From contig DATCMU010000033.1 in NCBI GenBank assembly GCA_036563245.1, positions 1-18,198 of the forward strand: 18,198 nt of DNA. The letters run 5' to 3'. The stretch comes from DATCMU01 sp036563245 (GTDB taxonomy: Bacteria; Pseudomonadota; Alphaproteobacteria; Rhizobiales; Devosiaceae). Below are positions 1 through 7,720 of this stretch, one piece after another. The notes under the pieces are model-generated. The model worked only from the letters and a program-made list of their open reading frames with translations. It did no database searches and was not told the origin of the DNA. Within the stretch, counting starts at the first letter, position 1, and every line of letters begins with the position of its first letter. A program made the position numbers and the translations under genes.

Positions 1-1196
1 TCGTCCGGACGCCATTTTCCCATGCATCGGCCACCCTTGTCCGCCGCCCAGGCGCGATAGGCATCGCGATCCAGGGTCATGAGGTCGATGCCGAAATCAG
101 GGTCGAATTTCAGCCCATCGGCCTGCCGCGGCATGGCCGAGCCCGTTATGGCGGCGAACATGATCTGCCCCGTGGGCGGCCGCGGATGGCCATCGCGGCG
201 GTAGAATATCCCCTTGTCGGTCGGACGGGATACGCCTTCCATGGTGATCGCGTTGGGATAGTTGAAGTCATAATAGGAGATGCGGCTGGCGCAATGCGCC
301 TGCAAAGACCTGATCAGATCGTAGGTCTCGAGCCCCTGGCTCTTTGTGGCGTCGCACTGGTCCGATGACATGCTGAAGGGCGTCTCGTAGACCGCGACGT
401 CCACATGCGCGTCGCACAGTGCCTTCACCGCAATCGCAAAATCGGGCTGGAGGCGATTTTCGTCGCCGTTGGACGCGGCGGTCGTCCGCGCCGCGCCATC
501 GATGATGTGCGCGCGGGCCGCAGGCACTTTGGGCCTCTTCGAATAGTCCATGCGGTCATAGGAGGCGAGGGTTTCGAACCGGCTCTGCCCCAGCACTTCC
601 TGACGATAAAGGATATCGGCGAACTTGATGTCGAACCCCACCGAAGCCCCGGAAAGGGTGATGGCGAAAGCGCGCGCCGCGCTCACCCCGTTCTGAGGCC
701 GGCCTTCGGCATCGGTATTGAGGATGCTGGGATCGAACCCGGGATGCGCGACAGGCTCGTCCAGACGTTGACGGAATGAATTGACGTTGAGGATGGCAAG
801 TTGCAGGTCGGGATTTACGGCAAGCTGGCTCTGAACGAAACGGCGGTTTTCATAAGCGGTTCCGCCCGAAACGGCGTGGTTGAAGAACCGCTTGGCTGTC
901 AGCCCGCCGATTGTCTCGGGATCGAAGGCATCGCGCGCCCAGGACCGGCCAAACACTTCGATCTGCGGCCTGTAGGCATCGGCGAGGATCGGCTTCATGA
1001 TCCGCGCCCACCCCACGGTCATCTGGACGTTGGACTGATACCGCGGTTGCGCAGCCAGGTGCCACACAGCAAGGTTGGTCAGAATGGCCACCCCCCAGGT
1101 GACGCCGACAAGATGAGCGAACAGGCGCAGCATCCTGCGCGCCCGGCTTTCGCGCTCCTCGTCCTCGCGACTGGAATGAATGGGATGGGTGCTCAT
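1..1196 (-). CDS. SGNH-hydrolase-like membrane-anchored protein, partner of MBOAT (partial, C-terminus outside window)
   Basis: Open from an ATG at 1196 to the window edge with no stop (about 398 residues visible), so the C-terminus is missing. A cytoplasmic charged N-terminus is followed by one hydrophobic segment at about residues 23-45, then a periplasmic domain. Block I reads IEVFGRSWARDAFDPE with candidate nucleophile Ser85. Near the C-terminus YRRDGHPRPPTG supplies Asp335 and His337, the D-x-H spacing seen in AlgJ/AlgX-type SGNH-like proteins. Such proteins work with MBOAT partners in O-acetylating exported polysaccharides. The start codon lies 4 nt after the MBOAT stop, which implies a translationally coupled operon. 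The fold assignment rests on these blocks and on the neighbour; overall similarity to AlgJ looks low. Substrate unknown. Confidence 0.75.
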   Translation of the reverse strand, partial: MSTHPIHSSREDEERESRARRMLRLFAHLVGVTWGVAILTNLAVWHLAAQPRYQSNVQMTVGWARIMKPILADAYRPQIEVFGRSWARDAFDPETIGGLTAKRFFNHAVSGGTAYENRRFVQSQLAVNPDLQLAILNVNSFRQRLDEPVAHPGFDPSILNTDAEGRPQNGVSAARAFAITLSGASVGFDIKFADILYRQEVLGQSRFETLASYDRMDYSKRPKVPAARAHIIDGAARTTAASNGDENRLQPDFAIAVKALCDAHVDVAVYETPFSMSSDQCDATKSQGLETYDLIRSLQAHCASRISYYDFNYPNAITMEGVSRPTDKGIFYRRDGHPRPPTGQIMFAAITGSAMPRQADGLKFDPDFGIDLMTLDRDAYRAWAADKGGRCMGKWRPD

Positions 1197-1200
1197 GACT

Positions 1201-2691
1201 CTAGAACTGGAAGTAGATGAAGGGGCTCAGGTTCGATAGAGCGAACCAGGACACGGTGAAGGCGATGGCCGTCACGACCACCGAGCGCTTGAGATATCTG
1301 AATACCAGCAGTTCCCGCAGCAGCCAGGGATAGCGGCGCTCGGCATACATCTCGACATGCAGCGCCATGCGATGCGCGCGGAAGTTCTCGTTGGTGTTCG
1401 GCAGCGCCCACACGATCAGGAAATAGAGCGGCAGGTAAGGGTATATGCCGCTGTCGAAAGTCACAAAGGATGTCGTGCCCGCGGCAAAGACCATCGAACG
1501 GGTCATGGCGAGCGCGGTCCCGACATCGGGCGCGCGGAACCAGACCCAGCTGAAGGTGACGAAAATGAACGTAACCAGTACATAGGCCGCACGCTTGATC
1601 GCGCGGACGAGCGGCCCTCCCTCGCCCACTTTCGGCAGGATTGGCCGGAAGAGGTGCGCGGCGGCGAGCGCGAGACCGTGAAGAAAGCCCCAGATCACGA
1701 AATTGGCCCCGGCGCCATGCCACAGTCCGCCAAGCGTCATGGTGCCCAGCAGGGCGAGCACCGTCCTTGGCATGCCGTGACGGCTGCCGCCCAACGGGAT
1801 GTAGAGGTAATCGCGCAGGAATCGTGAGAGCGTGATGTGCCAGCGCCGCCAGAAGTCGCGGATGCCAGCGGCCTTGTAGGGCGAGTGGAAATTGATCGGC
1901 AGTCGAAATCCGAACATGAACCCGAGCCCGATGGCCATGTCCGAATAGCCCGAGAAGTCGAAATAGATCTGGAAGGCGTAACAAATGGCAGCCATCCAGG
2001 CATCGACCGGCCCCAGATGCGTTCCCGACGCGGCCAGGGAAAACAGCTTGTCCGCGTAAGGGGCCGCCATGTCGCTGAGCACGGTCTTCTTGAACAGTCC
2101 CGCCGAGAACAGCGCGATACCCGGCATGAGGTTGGCGGCGCGCAACCGCCAGTCGGTCCGGGCGCGCAACTGGGGCAGCATGTCGGCCTGCGTCACGATC
2201 GGCCCGGCGATCAGCTGGGGAAAGAACACGATGAAGAACACGTAGTCCAGGAAACGGGAACGCTCGACCTGTCCCTTGCTCATGTCGACCAGGTAACCGA
2301 CCTGCTGGAAGGTGAAGAACGAGATTCCGATCGGAAGCAGGACGTGCGGAACGTCGAGTCCGAACCCTAGCAGGGAATTGATGCTCTCGGCGATGAAGGC
2401 CGCGTACTTGTACCAGCCGATAAGGCCAAGGTTGGCGGCGATCCCCAGGGCGAAAAGCAATTGTCCGGCCGCGGTGCCCCGCCGTGCTCGCACAATCTCG
2501 CCGAGCGTGTAGTTCACGACTATCGAACCGACAAGGATCACGAGATAGCCCGGAATCCAGTAGCCGTAGAAAACGAGCGACGCACCGATCAGCACCAGCC
2601 TCGCCGCCCGTGCGCCGGACCTTGCCGCCAGATAGTAGACCGGCAACAGCACGGCCATGAAGGCAAGGAACGCATATGAGGCAAAAGGCAT
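1201..2691 (-). CDS. MBOAT family O-acyltransferase (AlgI/DltB-like)
   Basis: A 496-residue polytopic membrane protein, the usual length for AlgI-type enzymes. These move acyl groups, usually acetyl, across the inner membrane for O-acylation of an exported glycan or teichoic-like polymer. Seen directly: many hydrophobic helices from residue 5 on; the motif FWRRWHITLSRFLRDYLYIP at about 280-299 with His285; and LGGLWHGAGANFVIWGFLHG at about 320-339 with His325. His325 is the invariant MBOAT active-site histidine and the WRRWH block is typical of AlgI. The immediate downstream partner is the SGNH-like gene, the classic MBOAT plus SGNH arrangement. There are no alginate, cellulose or D-alanylation genes in view, so the acceptor polymer cannot be named. 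A sigma70-like promoter sits about 80 bp upstream. Confidence 0.93.
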   Translation of the reverse strand: MPFASYAFLAFMAVLLPVYYLAARSGARAARLVLIGASLVFYGYWIPGYLVILVGSIVVNYTLGEIVRARRGTAAGQLLFALGIAANLGLIGWYKYAAFIAESINSLLGFGLDVPHVLLPIGISFFTFQQVGYLVDMSKGQVERSRFLDYVFFIVFFPQLIAGPIVTQADMLPQLRARTDWRLRAANLMPGIALFSAGLFKKTVLSDMAAPYADKLFSLAASGTHLGPVDAWMAAICYAFQIYFDFSGYSDMAIGLGFMFGFRLPINFHSPYKAAGIRDFWRRWHITLSRFLRDYLYIPLGGSRHGMPRTVLALLGTMTLGGLWHGAGANFVIWGFLHGLALAAAHLFRPILPKVGEGGPLVRAIKRAAYVLVTFIFVTFSWVWFRAPDVGTALAMTRSMVFAAGTTSFVTFDSGIYPYLPLYFLIVWALPNTNENFRAHRMALHVEMYAERRYPWLLRELLVFRYLKRSVVVTAIAFTVSWFALSNLSPFIYFQF

Positions 2692-2773
2692 GTGGGCGGC
2701 CTGCCGCTATTGGGGAGCTACTGGTCTGAACGTCTTTCGGCCGGTCACGTCGCAGGGCACCTGCCAGCACGCG

Positions 2774-2802
2774 CTTATAGCGATTCCGCCGCCCGTGGCC
2801 AA
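2774..2802 (-). promoter_or_regulatory. Sigma70-like promoter of the MBOAT-SGNH operon
   Basis: Read on the minus strand: -35 TTGGCC (2797-2802), a 17-bp spacer, and -10 TATAAG (2774-2779). It leaves a leader of about 75 nt before the MBOAT ATG. The -10 matches consensus at 5 of 6 positions and the -35 at 4 of 6. It suggests the MBOAT pair can be expressed apart from the ligase gene 150 bp upstream. Prediction only. Confidence 0.45.
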
Positions 2803-2841
2803 GCCGGCCCGCCTGCTCTCCATTTTCTGGCCGGGATTCGA

Positions 2842-4209
2842 TCAGTACCGTTCGAAGCCGCGATACAGTTCCCAATCGGTCACGCGGCGGTCATATTCGG
2901 CCTGCTCCCATCGGGCGTTGTGCACATAATGGTCGACGACATTGTCGCCCAGGGCCGCCCGCAGCATTTTGGACCGGTTCATGGCCTCCGTGGCTTCGCG
3001 CAGGGTCTTGGGCACATCCTTGAGGCGCCTTGCCAGATAGGCATCCCCGGCGAAGGCGGGCTGGAGTTCCAGTTCGTCCTCGATCCCCTTGATGCCCGCC
3101 GCAATCAGGGCCGCATAGGCGAGGTAAGGGTTGAGGTCGGCACCGCCGATCCGGCATTCGACCCGTACTGCCTTGGTGCCCCCACCGCAAAGACGAAAAC
3201 CGGCCGTGCGGTTGTCATGGCTCCACACGATCTTGGTAGGCGCAAATGTGCCGGCCTGGAAGCGCTTGTACGAATTGACATATGGCGCCAGGAACCACGT
3301 TATGTCGGTCGCATACTTGAGCTGACCCGCCATGAAGCCGCGCATCGTGGCGGACATGGTGTGCTCGGCGGCCGCATCGTGGAAGACCGGCTTTCCCGCC
3401 TTGTCGGCCAGGGACATGTGGATGTGGCTGGAGCTGCCGGCCAGATCGTAGTTCCACTTTGCCATGAAGGTCACCGCCTTGCCCTTGGCATGCGCGATCT
3501 CCTTGATGGCATTCTTGAGGATCACGTGGCGGTCGGCCATGGTGAGCGCGTCGGCATAACGCACGTTGATCTCTTCCTGGCCAGGCCCCCACTCCCCTTT
3601 CGAGTTCTCGACGGGAATGCCGGAGGCCTGCAATTGCCGGCGGATCTCGCGCATCACCTCTTCTTCCTTGGTCGTCTGGAAGATGTGATAGTCCTCGATG
3701 TAATAGCCTGCGGTGCGCGGCGCGCGATAGCCGCGCTCGTAAAGGGCGCGGTAATCCTCGTCGAACAGGTAGAACTCCAGTTCGGACGCGAAATTGGCCG
3801 TGTATCCCATCGCGGCCAGCCGCTCGAGTTGCCCCCTGAGAATGGCGCGCGGCGAGTGCGGGACGGCCTTGTGGGCGTGGTGATCGACCAGATCGCAAAG
3901 CACCAGCGCCGTGCCTTCGAGCCAGGTGGTGCGCATCAGCGTGTTCAAGTCCGGCCGGAGGACGAAATCGCCATATCCACTTGCCCAGTTGGCCGCCGCA
4001 TAGCCCGGCACCGGTTCCATGTCGATATCGTCGGCGAGCAGGTAGTCGCAGGCGTGGGTTTCCTCGTGCGCGGATTCGAGAAAGAACTCGGCCTGGAAAC
4101 GTTTTCCGGTCAGCCGCCCCTGCATGTCGGGAAAACAGGCCAGGACGGTGTCTATGGTTCCCTCTGACACCGCCTCGCGCAGGGAATGCAGCGTCAGGCT
4201 TGCCGGCAT
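2842..4209 (-). CDS. Glutamine synthetase family gamma-glutamyl-amine ligase (GlnA-like, PuuA/GlnA3/GlnA4 type)
   Basis: A 455-residue protein starting at the ATG at 4209, chosen because AAAGGAAA lies 6 nt upstream; an in-frame extension to 4329 has no such site. The glutamine synthetase fold is clear: ELEF (Glu143, Glu145), GPGQEEIN (211-213), SHIHMSL (His262, His264), NSYKRF (312-317), NRTAGFR (333-339) and ECRIGGADLNPYL (351-363) carry the metal, ATP and glutamate-binding residues. The N-terminal beta-grasp part is divergent (FPDMQGRLTGKRF) and there is no adenylylation-site motif of GlnA type I. That points to the subfamily joining glutamate to amines such as putrescine, ethanolamine or methylamine. 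The substrate cannot be read from sequence, and no polyamine catabolism genes are in view. It shares strand with MBOAT across a 150-bp gap. Confidence 0.88.
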   Translation of the reverse strand: MPASLTLHSLREAVSEGTIDTVLACFPDMQGRLTGKRFQAEFFLESAHEETHACDYLLADDIDMEPVPGYAAANWASGYGDFVLRPDLNTLMRTTWLEGTALVLCDLVDHHAHKAVPHSPRAILRGQLERLAAMGYTANFASELEFYLFDEDYRALYERGYRAPRTAGYYIEDYHIFQTTKEEEVMREIRRQLQASGIPVENSKGEWGPGQEEINVRYADALTMADRHVILKNAIKEIAHAKGKAVTFMAKWNYDLAGSSSHIHMSLADKAGKPVFHDAAAEHTMSATMRGFMAGQLKYATDITWFLAPYVNSYKRFQAGTFAPTKIVWSHDNRTAGFRLCGGGTKAVRVECRIGGADLNPYLAYAALIAAGIKGIEDELELQPAFAGDAYLARRLKDVPKTLREATEAMNRSKMLRAALGDNVVDHYVHNARWEQAEYDRRVTDWELYRGFERY

Positions 4210-4568
4210 GGTGTTTCCTTTCGATACGCCTTCAAGAAAACCCCTCGCAGCAAGACAGGGGCGATCCGGCAGACAGGCGCGGCGCGCCCGTTTCGGGCGG
4301 CTTGGGCAAAACGTCGGTATCGGGATCAATGCCGCCCATCAGCCCCGCCCCCCTCAAGACGTAACGCCGCGCATCAGAATATGGCTTTTTGCCAATGCAG
4401 AAGGATTTGATACGGACTGCAGGAGCTTGTCAAACGCGATTACAGGACGGGCGCGACCGGACTGGAACGTCCTCGCGCAAGCTCGCAACACCCGCGCGCA
4501 GCAACGGAATTCATCAATTCCTAACAGCACCCATCGGAGACTGAGGCGTCATTCCGGAGAGCGGCGCG
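4210..4568. other. Divergent intergenic region between the GS-like gene and the GT87 gene
   Basis: 359 bp without a supported gene; it must hold both divergent promoters. I see the ligase ribosome site at its left end, a purine-rich GGAGAG (4555-4560) ahead of the GTG start on the right, and a perfect 6-bp inverted repeat at 4506-4521. No convincing -35/-10 pair could be picked on either strand, and no sigma54 GG-N10-GC spacing was found. Confidence 0.5.
4506..4521. repeat. Inverted repeat upstream of GT87 gene (possible operator)
   Basis: GGAATT-catc-AATTCC is a perfect 6-bp inverted repeat with a 4-nt centre, about 48 nt before the GTG start. It is AT-rich in a GC-rich region, which suits a protein-binding site more than a terminator because no T run follows. 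Function unproven. Confidence 0.3.
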
Positions 4569-5711
4569 GTGTCCCTCACACGTTTGCAGTTTGTGTTGCT
4601 GGTGGCTGCAGCCATCAATGTTGGCCTGACCGCCGCCTTCTTCGCGATCGTGGTGGCCGGCGCAGACGGGTTGCTGATCAATGCCTATTCGCCGCTCGGC
4701 GGTGACTTCATAAACATGTTCGCGGCCGCGCGGATGGTGCTGGGTGGCCATGCCGGGCAGGTCTACATTCCCGACGCCTTCATGGCATTCGAACACACGA
4801 TCATCGACGCCTATATCGGCCTGCGCCTCTGGGCCTATCCGCCGCATTCGCTGCTCATGGTCTGGCCGCTGGGGTTCATGAACTACGGCGTGGCGCTGGC
4901 GGCATGGTCGGCCATTGGGCTGGTCGTGCTGGGTTATGGGGCCCGCCGGTTCGGATTCAGCGCGATAGAGACCGCGATGCTGGTGTGCTCACCCGCCGCA
5001 ATGCAGTCCGTGTACTATGGCCAGACCGGAAACATGGCCGCCGGACTGATGCTGGCGGCACTCGCCGCCTCCACCGCCAGGCCAGCCGGCAACGCTATAT
5101 CGGCGGCTATCCTGACCATCAAGCCGCAGACCGGTTTTCTACTGCCGGTGCTGTGGCTGGTGGAGAGACGCTGGTTGCTGATCGGCGCAACGTCGGCGCT
5201 GGTGGCCGCGCTGCTGGTCGCAACACTTGCGGTGTTCGGCCCGGGCGTGTTCGCTGCCTATATCGGCGATACCCTGCCCGCGCTGGGCACGCTGGAGCGC
5301 CAGGGGCATGGCGCGTTCATGCTGATGATCCCCACCGTATTCATGTCCGCGCGCATTCTTGGCGCCTCGGGAGCGGCGGCCCTCGGCCTGCACGCCGTCT
5401 TCGCCCTGGCCATAGGCGCACTACTGGTCGTACGTCTTCTGCATGAGCGCGATGGCAGCCGCCGGGCGGGACTGGTTCTCGCCGCAACCTGCGTAATGAC
5501 GCCTTATCTGCACGTCTACGACCTCGGTCTGGCGACGGCTGGCGCGGCGCTTCTGATGCGACGGCATGCCGGTTCCGGCGCGGCGGTGCGTGTGGCGGCC
5601 GGCGTCGTTGCGGCATTGGTCTGGTTATTGCCGATCTTGACCTATTTCCTCAACCAGTTCGGCGTGCCCGTCGCACCCGTGATCCTTGTGGCGCTGTTTC
5701 TGGCGCTGTAG
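4569..5711 (+). CDS. GT87-family membrane glycosyltransferase (DUF2029, polyprenyl-phosphate-sugar dependent)
   Basis: A 380-residue polytopic membrane protein with about 9-10 hydrophobic helices. It starts at a GTG with GGAGAG 8 nt upstream. The first periplasmic loop carries GGDFINMFAAARMVLGG with Asp46, the likely catalytic acidic residue of this GT-C fold, followed by LWAYPPHSLL at about residues 87-96, the conserved Y-P-P signature of GT87. Later WSAIG, KPQTGFLLPVLW and TPYLHVYDLGL blocks also suit the family. Known members (for example mycobacterial PimE) move mannose from polyprenyl-phosphate to lipid-linked or glycan acceptors on the outer face of the inner membrane. Sugar and acceptor are unknown here. 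It is transcribed away from the ligase and ends at a strong terminator, so it is probably monocistronic. Confidence 0.82.
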   Translation: MSLTRLQFVLLVAAAINVGLTAAFFAIVVAGADGLLINAYSPLGGDFINMFAAARMVLGGHAGQVYIPDAFMAFEHTIIDAYIGLRLWAYPPHSLLMVWPLGFMNYGVALAAWSAIGLVVLGYGARRFGFSAIETAMLVCSPAAMQSVYYGQTGNMAAGLMLAALAASTARPAGNAISAAILTIKPQTGFLLPVLWLVERRWLLIGATSALVAALLVATLAVFGPGVFAAYIGDTLPALGTLERQGHGAFMLMIPTVFMSARILGASGAAALGLHAVFALAIGALLVVRLLHERDGSRRAGLVLAATCVMTPYLHVYDLGLATAGAALLMRRHAGSGAAVRVAAGVVAALVWLLPILTYFLNQFGVPVAPVILVALFLAL

Positions 5712-5727
5712 CGGCAAAGCGCAAATG

Positions 5728-5755
5728 AAAAAGGGGAGGCAAGCGCCTCCCCTTT
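5728..5755. terminator. Bidirectional intrinsic terminator between convergent genes
   Basis: An 11-bp perfect stem, AAAGGGGAGGC (5730-5740) and its complement (5745-5755), with an AAGC loop. It sits between the stops of the plus-strand GT87 gene and the minus-strand barrel gene. On the minus strand the stem is followed by five T (5728-5732); on the plus strand only three T lie in the stem end, so it should work best for the barrel gene. Confidence 0.85.
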
Positions 5756-5779
5756 GCATGACCTGACGCCGCTCCTCGA

Positions 5780-6655
5780 TCAGGGGATGGGCGCGCAATT
5801 GTTGTTCTGGCAACCCGCCGCAACGATGGCATAAGGCAAGGAATAGGTTGCTTCGTAGGGATCGAGCGATGTCCCGTGGCGATCCTGGTCCTTGAGGCTG
5901 TCGGCGCCGAAGGCCATGCTCACGCCAAGGCGGAACTGGTGCTGATAGAGGTCCTCGGGCACGCTGCTTGCCGATGCCTTGGTGAAGTCATAGGCGGCGA
6001 ACACGGAAACCGGCAACTGGTCGAACTGGTAGCGCGCCTCGGCCCCCACAGTCGTTGTGGTCATGATGTCGAGCTTGGAGTAGCTGGCATCGAGTTGCAG
6101 GCGCAGATTGTCCGTGGGGAAGTAGCGCAGGGCGCCACGCGCATACACACCGCCGATCGAACCCAGACCGTCAATGCCGGTCCAGGCCTTCTGATAGCCG
6201 ATCTGCCCGTAAAGGGTCAGGTCGTCGAGGAATGCCTGGCCTTCGATACCGGCGAACAGGCTGTCGAAATCGGTCACGAAGGAGCGACGGTCGAATGCGG
6301 TGGCGAAACCGACCAGATAGCTGGGGTCGCGGAAGAAGGCATGCGCGGTCACCGCAGCCCCGGATGCGCTGAGACTGGTGCCGATATCAGGGTCCAGAAT
6401 GCGCGACCAGGCGGTGAAATCGCCCTGGAAGCCATAATTGCCATTGGTCACGGTGCCGCTGGCCCGGCCACCGAATTCGGACGTGTCGATCACGCCGATG
6501 CCGTTGGCCTGCAGGTTGCCCACCGAATAGTAGACATCCATGAAGCCGCTTGTATCGATCGTGGGATCGTTGGTGGTGACCGTGCCAGCCTCGCCCGCGA
6601 AGGCTGCCGGCGTCATCGCGGCGGCAAGCAGCCCCGCAACTAGCAAATTGTTCAT
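5780..6655 (-). CDS. Predicted outer-membrane beta-barrel protein with signal peptide, function unknown
   Basis: A 291-residue protein from the ATG at 6655, chosen for AGGGAG 8 nt upstream and because a signal peptide then begins at residue 1 (MNNLLVAGLLAAAMTPAAFA, cut after AFA at about residue 20). The mature part alternates polar and hydrophobic residues with many aromatic strand ends, e.g. LRLQLDASYSKLDI and PVSVFAAYDF, as in a barrel of roughly 10-12 strands. A strand-like HQFRLGVSMAF is followed by a tail of about 45 residues ending in CQNNNCAPIP, with Cys282 and Cys287 able to form a disulfide. The usual C-terminal aromatic residue is absent. No specific family was recognised; a porin-like role is inference. 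It follows an OmpA-type lipoprotein gene on the same strand. Confidence 0.65.
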   Translation of the reverse strand: MNNLLVAGLLAAAMTPAAFAGEAGTVTTNDPTIDTSGFMDVYYSVGNLQANGIGVIDTSEFGGRASGTVTNGNYGFQGDFTAWSRILDPDIGTSLSASGAAVTAHAFFRDPSYLVGFATAFDRRSFVTDFDSLFAGIEGQAFLDDLTLYGQIGYQKAWTGIDGLGSIGGVYARGALRYFPTDNLRLQLDASYSKLDIMTTTTVGAEARYQFDQLPVSVFAAYDFTKASASSVPEDLYQHQFRLGVSMAFGADSLKDQDRHGTSLDPYEATYSLPYAIVAAGCQNNNCAPIP

Positions 6656-6693
6656 AAGATAACTCCCTGATTCGCAATCGCTTTGCTGCAAAT

Positions 6694-6722
6694 CGGGTAG
6701 GCGCCGCCCACTGACGTGTCAA
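6694..6722 (-). promoter_or_regulatory. Candidate promoter of the barrel protein gene
   Basis: On the minus strand a perfect -35 TTGACA (6717-6722) is followed after 17 bp by a weak -10, TACCCG (6694-6699), and then a leader of about 35 nt to the ATG. The -35 is consensus and the -10 poor, so the exact start is uncertain. Confidence 0.35.
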
Positions 6723-6824
6723 ACGCAAAACCGTACCCATAGGCACAGCCCTTAGGTACTTCCACAAGAAGGCGGCCGCGGTCGGCCCCGCGGCCCGGGC
6801 AAAATGCGAGCCGGCGAACGGGCC

Positions 6825-6848
6825 TGCGCCGGCGTCGCCGCCGGCGCA
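6825..6848 (-). terminator. GC-rich hairpin just after the OmpA-lipoprotein gene
   Basis: TGCGCCGGCG (6825-6834) and its exact complement (6839-6848) form a 10-bp stem with a 4-nt TCGC loop, 7 nt beyond the stop of the minus-strand lipoprotein gene. There is no T run, so it may be a weak or Rho-assisted terminator or an mRNA 3'-end stabiliser. Confidence 0.5.
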
Positions 6849-6855
6849 CGATCCA

Positions 6856-7509
6856 TCAGGTGAGCGGCGCGATCTGGATTTCGACGCGGCGATTGAGTGC
6901 GCGGCCCGCTTCGGTGTCGTTGGAAGCGATCGGATCGCTTTCCCCAAGGCCCGAGACATAGAAGCGGCGCTGGTCAACGCCGTCATTGGCAAGGACGGTC
7001 GCCACAGACATGGCACGGCGCTGCGAGAGGTCGAGATTGTGCTCCACCGTCCCGGTTGAATCGGTGTGACCGTACACGTCGACTATCGTGCGATCGTACT
7101 TGCGCAGGACGAGCGCCACAGCCCGCAAAGTGTCGTAGAATTGCGGTTTCACCTCGGCGCGGTCGATGTCGAAGGTGATGTTCGAAGGCATGTTGAGCAC
7201 GATCTGGTTGCCGGTGCGGGTCACCGAAACCCCCGTCCCCTGCAACTGGGCGCGCAATTCCTTTTCCTGATTGTCCATGTAGGCGCCAACGCCAGCGCCC
7301 GCGAGCGCGCCGATGCCCGCGCCGATCAGGACCGAACTGCGGGTATTCTTGCCACCGAAAATCAGGCCGCCAAGCGCGCCCGCCACCGCACCGACGCCAG
7401 CGCCGGTTGCCGCATTGGAAGGCTTTTCCTGACCGGTATAAGGATCGATGGTCGTGCACGCACCCAGCGAAAGCGATGCAACGATAACCGCGACGAGCCC
7501 GAACTTCAT
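6856..7509 (-). CDS. OmpA-family glycine-zipper lipoprotein (YiaD-like)
   Basis: 217 residues. A lipoprotein signal ends in LSLGAC with Cys18 as the lipidated residue; Thr19-Thr20 at +2/+3 suit outer-membrane sorting. Residues 35-76 form a glycine zipper (GAGVGAVAGALGGLIFGG and IGAGIGALAGAGVGAYMDN). Residues about 100-217 are an OmpA C-terminal peptidoglycan-binding domain with YGHTDSTG (Asp150), LSQRRA (Arg164, Arg165) and NRRVEI. The protein should tie the outer membrane to peptidoglycan. Its length and layout match YiaD-like lipoproteins. The ATG is preceded by AAAGGGGA at suitable spacing. It lies between the acyltransferase gene (208 nt upstream, same strand) and the barrel gene (200 nt downstream), with hairpins in both gaps, so the three are probably separate units. 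Confidence 0.92.
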   Translation of the reverse strand: MKFGLVAVIVASLSLGACTTIDPYTGQEKPSNAATGAGVGAVAGALGGLIFGGKNTRSSVLIGAGIGALAGAGVGAYMDNQEKELRAQLQGTGVSVTRTGNQIVLNMPSNITFDIDRAEVKPQFYDTLRAVALVLRKYDRTIVDVYGHTDSTGTVEHNLDLSQRRAMSVATVLANDGVDQRRFYVSGLGESDPIASNDTEAGRALNRRVEIQIAPLT

Positions 7510-7618
7510 GATGAATGTCCCCTTTGAAACTGGTGCTCACCTAGGCTCGGATTCTGGCAGGATCGTGATCGGACCCGTCGTCGGTTTTGCGCCCGGGTCC
7601 CATCGACAGGGAAGTCCT

Positions 7619-7704
7619 GGCGCCTGGTCCGGCAAGGGCGCGGACCATCGGCCGCCCGATGCCGGAGGCGCCACCGAGACGGTGACAGGGCGCCTGCGCC
7701 GGCG
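7619..7704. repeat. Structured GC-rich intergenic segment with nested inverted repeats
   Basis: Several inverted repeats lie close together. GGTCCG (7626-7631) pairs with CGGACC (7641-7646). CATCGG (7646-7651) pairs with CCGATG (7656-7661). GGCGCC occurs at 7619-7624, 7667-7672 and 7689-7694, and GGCGC-CT-GCGCC spans 7689-7700. It lies downstream of the acyltransferase gene and upstream of the OmpA lipoprotein gene on the minus strand, and may act as a terminator or leader structure. No T run is present. Confidence 0.4.
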
Positions 7705-7720
7705 GGGATAGCTGGCGGTT

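Noticed and set aside
1193..2875. 560-codon minus-strand frame overlapping the MBOAT gene
   Set aside because: Arg-rich low-complexity translation in another frame; the MBOAT frame has transmembrane helices and active-site histidines.
2692..4167. Long plus-strand open frame opposite the glutamine-synthetase-like gene
   Set aside because: It is antisense to a gene with full catalytic motifs and shows no recognisable family; high GC content often leaves such open frames.
4375..4405. TGGC-ttttt-GCC near 4383 as a possible sigma54 promoter for the ligase gene
   Set aside because: The GG to GC distance is 12 nt (plus) or 6 nt (minus) rather than 10, so it does not fit the -24/-12 pattern.
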